Source of the DNA: JAQVUB01 sp033809415
GTDB lineage: Bacteria > Verrucomicrobiota > Lentisphaeria > Oligosphaerales > Oligosphaeraceae
NCBI GenBank assembly: GCA_033809415.1
Contig: JAPXLT010000230.1
Location: 1 to 7,863 of the forward strand
Length of the DNA stretch: 7,863 nucleotides
Reading direction: 5' to 3'
The first letter of the stretch is position 1. Each line of letters begins with the position of its first letter. This document shows, piece after piece, positions 1-5,227 of the stretch. The notes beneath the pieces are model-generated. The model was not told where the DNA came from. It searched no databases and saw only the letters and a program-made list of their open reading frames with translations. Both the position numbers and the translations under genes were made by a program.

Positions 1-3
1 CCC

Positions 4-46
4 ACACGGACTTTACACGGACTTTACACGGACGGGACACGGACAA
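4..46. repeat. 11-bp tandem repeat, about four units
   Basis: Four consecutive units of the form acacggacttt are visible: units 1 and 2 are identical, unit 3 ends in ggg, and unit 4 is partial (acacggacaa). The array may extend past the left edge. An 11-bp period does not preserve a reading frame, which argues for non-coding microsatellite DNA. Confidence 0.85.
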
Positions 47-51
47 CAAAT

Positions 52-130
52 CGGACGGATCAGTCGGATCGGACGGATCGGACGGATCAAGTAGATCGGT
101 CGGATCGGTCGGATCGGTCGGATCAGTCGG
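52..130. repeat. 9-bp tandem repeat, about 8.8 units
   Basis: Nine-base units of consensus cgg(a/t)cggat run head to tail: cggacggat, cagtcggat, cggacggat twice, a diverged caagtagat, cggtcggat three times, then a partial cagtcgg. An A8 run follows at 131-138. The array lies just after the 11-bp array and shares its cggac core, so the two may have a common origin. No gene covers it. One forward frame stays open from base 1 to a TGA at 178-180, but it has no in-window start and crosses the 11-bp array, so I do not call it coding. Confidence 0.85.
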
Positions 131-417
131 AAAAAAAAGACAAGAATTGGCGGTACCTTAAAAGGGCTGTATGCCAATGACTTGGAGATTTCTTTCCAGA
201 AAAATCTTTCTGAAAAAACAAGAAGTTTGAGGATAGTAGCACGAAATTTTTTCGTGCTTTTTCGTGCCTTTCGTGGTTAAAAACTTTTTGGACACCTCTA
301 CTTGGAAGTCATTCCAAAACCTGAAACCTATCAGTCATTGCATATGCTACATCAATTTTAGCAAAAAACAAGCCTGATCCAATATATTTTTTGAAATATT
401 GTCGGGTGCATTTCATC
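131..417. other. gene-free AT-rich spacer
   Basis: I see no credible coding region here. The stretch is AT-rich, with the hairpin-bearing 'cgtg' repeat at 239-284 and a weak AT palindrome around 381-400 (aatat...atatt with a ten-base loop). No other structure is evident to me. Confidence 0.6.
239..284 (+). terminator. hairpin plus T-run inside a dispersed 'ttcgtg' repeat; possible intrinsic terminator
   Basis: A perfect 8-bp stem (gcacgaaa at 239-246 and tttcgtgc at 250-257) with a ttt loop is followed by five T residues (258-262). That is the form of a rho-independent terminator, although the stem is AT-rich. The T-run continues into tttcgtgcc and ttcgtggttaaaaac, a head-to-tail 'ttcgtg' motif with degenerate relatives at 5011-5100 and 6526-6554. 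It may therefore be a dispersed repeat unit rather than a true terminator. No gene in the window ends just upstream. Confidence 0.4.
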
Positions 418-576
418 CGCAGATTACGCAGATTTCCAGGATTAGGAATTGTATGATTTTGTAGGATTTTCTATGTTTCTGCATGATTCCTTATGATTCT
501 GCTTGCAAAATCGTTTTTGCGGCACTATTTTTTCGCCGTGGTTCAGACAGCCTCCAAGCCCCACCCAACCAGGGGG
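418..576. repeat. local direct repeat, copy 1, with 10-bp internal units
   Basis: Copy 1 of a repeat also found at 2434-2565. The core 472-546 matches 2463-2537 with 7 mismatches in 75 and no gaps (about 91%). Both copies begin with ccgcagatt and end in ccccaccca(a)ycag. In copy 1, five degenerate 10-bp units (gtatgatttt, gtaggatttt, ctatgtttct, gcatgattcc, ttatgattct) occupy 451-500; copy 2 has about three. The core contains a promoter-like pair. Because the same sequence is non-coding in copy 2, any reading frame that starts inside copy 1 (for example the ATG at 493) is unlikely to be real. Confidence 0.85.
503..531 (+). promoter_or_regulatory. possible sigma70-type promoter for the phosphoesterase gene
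   Basis: A ttgcaa hexamer (503-508) lies 17 bp before tattt-t (526-531). The equivalent position in repeat copy 2 has ttgaaa, 17 bp, tattttt. The distance from the -10-like box to the chosen start codon is about 111 bases. This is consensus matching by eye in an AT-rich repeat, so it stays tentative; conservation of both boxes and their spacing in two copies is the main support. Confidence 0.35.
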
Positions 577-604
577 CAAACCACCCTTACCGCGCGCACG
601 ATGA

Positions 605-628
605 CCCCGCACCCCGCACCCCGCACCC
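605..628. repeat. 7-bp tandem repeat (ccccgca), 3.4 units
   Basis: Three perfect ccccgca units (605-611, 612-618, 619-625) plus ccc. The array lies between an in-frame ATG at 601 and later in-frame ATGs at 631 and 643 of the phosphoesterase gene. A change in unit number would shift the frame relative to ATG 601 but not relative to 631 or 643. Confidence 0.85.
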
Positions 629-642
629 TTATGGAATCAGAA

Positions 643-2427
643 ATGAGAAAACCTGCCTTGTGTTCCAGCCAGAGCATTGTTTCGTACTCCACAAAATCAT
701 ACAAAGCGGTGTCCGTGCCGATGGGCAAGCCGGTTTTGATCAAGGACATCGCCCAGTGGAAAACTGGAAAAAAGCCGGTGGCCAGAACTGAATTGCGTCT
801 GTGGCGCGATACGGCGAATCTTTATTTGCATGTATCCTGCCTTGAGCCGAAACCCGAACTCATCCGGACGGAAAACAAGCAAGACGGCATGGGCGTATGG
901 AAAGGGGACTTGATTGAAATTTTCTTCGGTGCAATCGAACCGGTTCCGTGGTTGCTGCAACTGGCAGTTGGCGCAGGCGGAGGGCGTTTTGACAGCCGAG
1001 GGCTATACGATCAGTGGGAAGCAAAAACCTCGCACGATTCCGCTGGATGGCATGCGGAAATCCGAATCCCCATGAGCTTCCTGCGCCTCAACAATCTCTC
1101 GACCGGCTTCAATCTCTGCCGCCAAAACCTGGCAAGGCAGGAGTACAGCTCCTGGGCAAACCTCGAGACCAAGTTTCATGAGCCGGAAAATTTTGCAGAC
1201 TTGTTATTTTGCGATTATGATGAGGCCTTTTTTGCGAAAACTGGTTGTTTGCCGGAAAAGCGACTGACACGCACTTCTTTTGAAAAGGAAATTGCGCTGC
1301 GCTTTGTGCCTGCCGAAAGCGTAGTGCACGGCCCCTACCTCTCGAATCCCTCGCCGGACGGCATGACTGTCTCCTGGGCAACTGCCGGAATGTCAGGAGC
1401 AATGCTGGAATATCGCAAGAAAGGAACGCAGGAATGGCTTCTGCATCCGGTCAACCATCAAAGCGGCATCCTGCAACAGAATTCCCGAATGCACATCGCG
1501 CACTTGACCGGGCTGGAAGAAAACACGGTTTACGAGTATCGTCTGATTAACTTGACACCGCTGCTGAATAAACGCAACCTGACACCTGCCGAAGAGCCTC
1601 TTGCCTTCCGGACAATGACCACAAAAGCAAAGGAGTTTTCTTTTGCGGCGTGCTCGGATATCCATTCCAATACGCTGATTCTGAAGAAGCTCATGGAATT
1701 GCCCGAGGTGCAGCAAACGACCTTCTTCGTTAATCTAGGGGACATGCTTTCGAGCATGGCTGGTCCTGCCGCGCTTTTCGAAGGCTTCTTAGACCTGCAA
1801 ACAGAGCTTTATGCCAAAGAGAAACCCCTGGTCTTTGTGCGCGGAAACCATGAACAGATTGGAACTTTCGCCGCTGATTATTTCCAACTGATGCCCCATC
1901 CTTCCGGTAGAACCTATTACGCCTTTCGCCATGGGAAGGTCTGTTTTCTCGCACTGGACACCGGCAATGACCATCCCGATGATGCAGCGGGAATCCACCG
2001 AAATACCGCCATGATCGCAGAAGAACGCAAATGGCTGCAGGAAGTCGTGCAAAGCAAATTATTCCGGGAGGCATCTTTCCGCGTCGCCTTCCTGCACATG
2101 CCTCTCTATAGCGACAAATACGATTCCCAGGCAGGCATCTCCCTCCTTGACGGAATGTTCGAAGATGCGCCCCTTCATCTGCTGATCAGTGGTCATGTGC
2201 ACCGCTACTTCAGAATAAATCCATTTTCCGGCGAATGTACAGCAGGAGAAAAAAAGCTCCAGATACAAAATACACCAATCCTGCCCTTTACAGTAATAGC
2301 CAATAATACCAACACTACAGTCCTGGTGAAAGTTACGCCGACGGCACTACAGGTGCAAATACTCGATACCACCGGCAAAATCGTCGATAAACTAAGCATC
2401 CTGCCAAATGCACAAATCGCCGATTGA
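643..2427 (+). CDS. multidomain metallophosphoesterase (CBM9-like, PAP-type Fn3, calcineurin-like)
   Basis: Predicted dinuclear-metal phosphoesterase, 594 aa from the chosen start. Residues about 25-175 resemble a CBM9/DOMON-type beta-sandwich (the DLIEIFFG and GWHAEIRIPMSFL segments are typical). About 225-320 (HGPYLSNPSPDGMTVSW ... YEYRLIN) resembles the N-terminal Fn3-like domain of purple acid phosphatases. From about 333 runs a calcineurin-like domain with all its metal-binding motifs: SDIH (D339, H341), LGD (D367), GNHE (N402, H403), LHMP (H485) and GHVH (H518, H520). The catalytic fold therefore looks intact. The substrate is unknown; phosphate monoesters or diesters are both possible. 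The frame is open from an ATG at 493, but that N-terminus is encoded by a non-coding repeat and a 7-bp array, so a start at 643 (weak tggaa six bases upstream) or 631 is preferred. With these starts I see no signal peptide; the longer version begins with a hydrophobic stretch. It appears monocistronic between two copies of one repeat. Confidence 0.82.
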   Translation: MRKPALCSSQSIVSYSTKSYKAVSVPMGKPVLIKDIAQWKTGKKPVARTELRLWRDTANLYLHVSCLEPKPELIRTENKQDGMGVWKGDLIEIFFGAIEPVPWLLQLAVGAGGGRFDSRGLYDQWEAKTSHDSAGWHAEIRIPMSFLRLNNLSTGFNLCRQNLARQEYSSWANLETKFHEPENFADLLFCDYDEAFFAKTGCLPEKRLTRTSFEKEIALRFVPAESVVHGPYLSNPSPDGMTVSWATAGMSGAMLEYRKKGTQEWLLHPVNHQSGILQQNSRMHIAHLTGLEENTVYEYRLINLTPLLNKRNLTPAEEPLAFRTMTTKAKEFSFAACSDIHSNTLILKKLMELPEVQQTTFFVNLGDMLSSMAGPAALFEGFLDLQTELYAKEKPLVFVRGNHEQIGTFAADYFQLMPHPSGRTYYAFRHGKVCFLALDTGNDHPDDAAGIHRNTAMIAEERKWLQEVVQSKLFREASFRVAFLHMPLYSDKYDSQAGISLLDGMFEDAPLHLLISGHVHRYFRINPFSGECTAGEKKLQIQNTPILPFTVIANNTNTTVLVKVTPTALQVQILDTTGKIVDKLSILPNAQIAD

Positions 2428-2433
2428 AAATTC

Positions 2434-2565
2434 ACCCGCAGATTGCCAGAATCAGGAAGCGCCATGTTTCTGTATGACTTCTTATGATTCTGCTTGAAAA
2501 ATCGCTTTTGCGGCACTATTTTTTCACCGTGGTTCAGAAAACCCGATCCCCACCCAATCAGAGGA
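2434..2565. repeat. local direct repeat, copy 2
   Basis: Second copy of the 418-576 repeat, starting six bases after the phosphoesterase stop codon. The core 2463-2537 is about 91% identical to 472-546, and ccccacccaatcag at 2548-2561 matches 559-572 with one change. This copy is shorter, with fewer 10-bp tatgatt-type units and a shortened ccgcagatt head. It fills most of the 219-base gap before the methyltransferase. Confidence 0.85.
2494..2522 (+). promoter_or_regulatory. possible sigma70-type promoter for the restriction-modification pair
   Basis: ttgaaa (2494-2499), a 17-bp spacer and tatttt (2517-2522) give a fair match to a -35/-10 pair. It lies in repeat copy 2 about 124 bases before the methyltransferase start, close to the distance seen before the phosphoesterase. 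No controller-protein gene or clear C-box lies between this site and the methyltransferase. Confidence 0.4.
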
Positions 2566-2635
2566 CAGCCCCCTCCGCATTCTTTTTAGATACCCTCTAG
2601 ACAAACAAATTAGCCGCATGAACTCGCAATTTAAC

Positions 2636-2639
2636 GGAG
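2636..2639 (+). promoter_or_regulatory. ribosome binding site deciding a TTG start
   Basis: ggag sits seven bases before the TTG at 2647. No in-frame ATG lies between this site and the conserved motif I, so the site supports the rare start codon. Confidence 0.65.
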
Positions 2640-2646
2640 TCGTACA

Positions 2647-3768
2647 TTGAAAAAGCAAAAGCTACAAGCTATAAGTCTATTTTCAGGCGCTGGCGGCATG
2701 GACATCGGTGTACGGAATGCAGGGTTCAATATTCTTGCCGAGATCGAGTTCGACCAGCACTGCTGTGCAACACTTGAGGCCAACGCCGAAGCCCAAGGGT
2801 ATGGCTCCAAAGTCATTCATGCAGACATACGAAATGTTGACCCAAAGCAACTAATGACAGATTTATCCATCAAGGAAGACGAACTTGACTTGCTTTTCGG
2901 TGGTCCACCATGCCAATCCTTCTCTTTGGCAGGAAAACAGCGTGGCTTGGACGATGAGCGAGGACTACTCCTTTTTGAAATAATTAGATTTGCGAAAGAT
3001 ATGCGACCTAAAGTCATTTTCCTCGAACAAGTCAAAGGCCTGCTTTCCTCGAAGGGCAAAAGCAACAGGCGCGGCGAAGTATTTGAAAAGCTCCTAAAAG
3101 AGCTGGAAAACATAGGATACACGCCGAAATGGCAGGTAATTATGGCAGCTGATTATGGCGTTCCTCAATTAAGAGAACGGCTTTTTGTAATAGCAACGAG
3201 AGGACACAACGGCTTTCATTTTCCTGAACGAACACATGCGCCGATAGAAGAGTCCAATTGGCTATTTTCGTACAAGCCATATGTAGGAATAGGTGAGGTT
3301 CTAAATGGATTGTCAGAACCAGACCCAAAAATACAAGGTAGAACTTTTTACGATAGAGCGGACAGTCATGTTGATGTAACCCCGCCACGAGATCGTGAAC
3401 GAATCGCTCAAGTCCCCGAAGGCTCGTACTTGGCAGCTCAAACCCACCTTGGAGAAGAACTCCGTTGCGGCTTGTCGCCAAAAGATACAACCAAATATTT
3501 GCGCCTCCACCGAAAACGCCCCTCAAACACATTGCGATGCGGAGAAATCTTTTATCATCCTACTGAAAATCGATATTTGACCCCCCGAGAGTACATGCGA
3601 ATACATGGTTATCCTGACAGCTACATACTGAAGGGCCCAATTCGATCAAGAACGGGATCGGTTCCAAACTTGGATCAGCACAGGCAAGTTGCCAATTCTG
3701 TCCCCCCACCCTTGGCTGAAGCAATAGCACTCCAAATCAAAGGTTTCCTAGATGAGCAAAATATTTGA
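2647..3768 (+). CDS. DNA (cytosine-5-)-methyltransferase of a type II R-M system
   Basis: Transfers a methyl group from S-adenosylmethionine to C5 of cytosine in a target site, protecting host DNA from the adjacent endonuclease. The 373 residues carry the family motifs in the usual order: motif I SLFSGAGGMDIG (10-21), the acidic AEIEFD (31-36), HADIR (59), motif IV GGPPCQSFS (85-93) with nucleophile C89, motif VI FLEQVKG (125-131), motif VIII QLRERLFVIA (174-183), a target-recognition region about 190-285, motif IX RPSNTLRCG (291-299) and motif X QVANSVPPPLAEAI (347-360). Motif VI has Gln where Asn of the ENV triad is usual. The length is normal for a monospecific enzyme and it looks intact. 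The start is TTG with a good ribosome site. The 3' end overlaps the endonuclease gene by 17 bp, so the pair is probably cotranscribed. The target site cannot be read from sequence. Confidence 0.95.
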   Translation: MKKQKLQAISLFSGAGGMDIGVRNAGFNILAEIEFDQHCCATLEANAEAQGYGSKVIHADIRNVDPKQLMTDLSIKEDELDLLFGGPPCQSFSLAGKQRGLDDERGLLLFEIIRFAKDMRPKVIFLEQVKGLLSSKGKSNRRGEVFEKLLKELENIGYTPKWQVIMAADYGVPQLRERLFVIATRGHNGFHFPERTHAPIEESNWLFSYKPYVGIGEVLNGLSEPDPKIQGRTFYDRADSHVDVTPPRDRERIAQVPEGSYLAAQTHLGEELRCGLSPKDTTKYLRLHRKRPSNTLRCGEIFYHPTENRYLTPREYMRIHGYPDSYILKGPIRSRTGSVPNLDQHRQVANSVPPPLAEAIALQIKGFLDEQNI

Positions 3769-4861
3769 ACTGTACGGCTATCGTCTTGACTGCTGGAATG
3801 CGGAAGCATCTGCTAATAGGGAAAAAGCTTGGTGCCCTTTTATGGGTGCCGAGTGTGACGGCGGCGGGAACCGCTACCTTTCCGCATTGGACATCAGCAA
3901 GAACCCAAAGCTGAAGAAGTTTTTTCCTGGGAAAAAAATAGTCCAAGCCGGTGTTTGCTCTTTGCGTTTGCGAGATTCGGAACAGCCATGGATTGTTTGT
4001 CCACGTCGTTTGCTGTCTTTGAAAGGCCAGAGGTCCAACTATCAAACTCATGTTCGTGAGCAATTATTCAATTATTCAGATCTTGAGCAGGGAAAACTCT
4101 ATCGGGCATGGTCGGAAGTTAAAATGAAAGTGGAAACCGCTAATGACGATGATGAGGCAAAATCCTTTGATTACACTTTTGATTATGTCATAACAGGTTC
4201 GGGACGGAAAAAACTATCTGAAGTGGCCACCCTTGTTGGAAAAGGACTTGGTGCAACACAAAAAATGGCTGAAGCCAACCAATACACATTAGCCTCGCGA
4301 AAAAGTGAACTTTGGATTGACGACTTTCCTTCTGATCCAATTGTTATTGTTGAAGTCATGACATCAAGTACATCAGGAGGAGATAAAAACAAGCGAACGC
4401 AAATTGCAATGGCTTGTGAGGATGCCGTTGTTTCTCCGGAAAATCATAACGCTCCAGGAATTAACTATCGCCAAGTATGGGCGAGAATGGTTAGTCAGTT
4501 AATTGTCAAATCTCAGGTCGGGCTTGCTTGGAACGGCAAAACGATCTGGCTTCTTCAAGACCTTCTTGCCCAATACATTTCATCTACTACAGCACTGGAT
4601 TTGTCAAAGTACATTGCGCAACATTCTGATGAGGTGAATATTCTTGCATTCGGGTATGGCGAAATCGATGCGAAGCCCTCTGCTCCGATCATAGAATTGC
4701 ATGATTCTACTTTTTATGCAGGACCTATAACTGAAAACGCAGACAATTCTGTTTCTAAAGGCTTTGTTGAAATTATAAAAATAGGTGCTCCGCCTGAAAA
4801 AGAACACTTATGGAGAGCTTTGTTTAAAAAGAAGCCATGTGGAAATATCACTTGGAAATAA
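3752..4861 (+). CDS. NotI-family type II restriction endonuclease
   Basis: Predicted sequence-specific endonuclease partner of the upstream methylase, 369 aa, close in length to NotI. The N-terminal part has four cysteines arranged as in NotI's iron-binding fold: CPF (C28), C35, GVCS (C69) and VCPRR (C83). A nuclease core of PD-(D/E)XK type follows. SFDYT (D140) matches NotI SFDWT (its Asp160), and IVEVMTSS (E201) matches LEIQT (its Glu182). NotI Gln184 corresponds here to M203. The two acidic residues are 61 apart here against 22 in NotI, so an insertion lies between them, including the basic stretch GRKKLSE and ATLVGKGLGATQKM. The ATG at 3752 overlaps the methylase end and has aaagg eight bases upstream. 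The NotI comparison is from memory of that sequence; the cleavage site is unknown and need not be NotI's. Confidence 0.85.
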   Translation: MSKIFELYGYRLDCWNAEASANREKAWCPFMGAECDGGGNRYLSALDISKNPKLKKFFPGKKIVQAGVCSLRLRDSEQPWIVCPRRLLSLKGQRSNYQTHVREQLFNYSDLEQGKLYRAWSEVKMKVETANDDDEAKSFDYTFDYVITGSGRKKLSEVATLVGKGLGATQKMAEANQYTLASRKSELWIDDFPSDPIVIVEVMTSSTSGGDKNKRTQIAMACEDAVVSPENHNAPGINYRQVWARMVSQLIVKSQVGLAWNGKTIWLLQDLLAQYISSTTALDLSKYIAQHSDEVNILAFGYGEIDAKPSAPIIELHDSTFYAGPITENADNSVSKGFVEIIKIGAPPEKEHLWRALFKKKPCGNITWK

Positions 4862-4892
4862 AGAAAAAACAACTGCTAACAGGTGTTTTTGA

Positions 4893-4922
4893 GGCAATCT
4901 GCTTTGTGTTTTTGAGATTGCC
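4893..4922 (+). terminator. hairpin after the endonuclease gene; possible terminator
   Basis: A perfect 8-bp stem, ggcaatct (4893-4900) with agattgcc (4915-4922), encloses a 14-base loop, 31 bases after the endonuclease stop codon. The following acttttat is only a weak T-run, so intrinsic termination is plausible but not certain. Confidence 0.45.
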
Positions 4923-4948
4923 ACTTTTATGAATCATAGAGCGAATTT

Positions 4949-5153
4949 GCTGAGGTAAGGTGTCAGGGAACCTGGGTGACAGGGGCTTTTTTACAACTAA
5001 AAACACTAAAGGACACGAAAAAATTTCATGGAAAATACAACTTATTCGCGCAGAAAAAGCCATTTCCATGAAATTTTTTCGTATCCTTTCGGGCATTTCG
5101 TTGTTCAAAAAGAATTCCTCGCCTACCCAGGTTACTGATGTCTTACTTTGCTG
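4949..5153. repeat. about 205-bp imperfect palindrome
   Basis: Two arms pair over most of their length. The inner arms, 5006-5034 and 5063-5091, are complementary at 27 of 29 positions around a 28-base centre. The outer arms include aacctgggt (4969-4977) against acccaggtt (5125-5133), and ctgaggtaaggtgtc against the complement of gacatcttactttgctgag-type sequence near 5135-5153. Between inner and outer arms the pairing is looser. It may be a small non-autonomous mobile element, a bacterial interspersed palindrome, or a structured RNA. Part of the inner arm resembles the dispersed 'cacgaaaggacacgaaa' motif (compare 239-284). The gene-free stretch 4862-5227 otherwise holds only the hairpin at 4893-4922. 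Confidence 0.75.
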
Positions 5154-5215
5154 AGTTGCAAAGCAGCAAATCCATGTTAACTTTTGCCTTGTATCACTGA
5201 CTTTTGCACATGAAC

Positions 5216-5221
5216 AAGGAG
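5216..5221 (+). promoter_or_regulatory. strong ribosome binding site deciding the CE15 start
   Basis: aaggag lies six bases before the ATG at 5228. In-frame starts at 5204 (TTG) and 5210 (ATG) lie before it and have no such site, so 5228 is preferred. Confidence 0.75.
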
Positions 5222-5227
5222 CCAACC

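Noticed and set aside
1..180. Open forward frame from the left edge encoding (R/Q)-(T/S)-D triplet repeats, ending at TGA 178-180
   Set aside because: There is no start in the window, the frame also runs through an 11-bp array that does not keep phase, and the 9-bp period alone explains the triplet peptide.
483..791. 102-codon plus-strand frame overlapping the phosphoesterase start region
   Set aside because: It begins in the non-coding repeat and overlaps the CBM9-like coding region in another frame; no family features.
2618..2650. Ten-codon reading frame (ATG 2618 to TGA 2648-2650) whose stop overlaps the methyltransferase TTG start
   Set aside because: It could be a translationally coupled leader, but it has no ribosome site of its own and is short enough to arise by chance.
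4960..5154. 64-codon forward frame across the region after the endonuclease
   Set aside because: It coincides with the long palindrome; its codons follow the inverted-repeat structure and it has no ribosome site or recognisable protein features.
4848..5225. 125-codon minus-strand frame over the same gap
   Set aside because: It also spans the palindrome and the hairpin, and overlaps the end of the endonuclease gene; no domain is recognisable.
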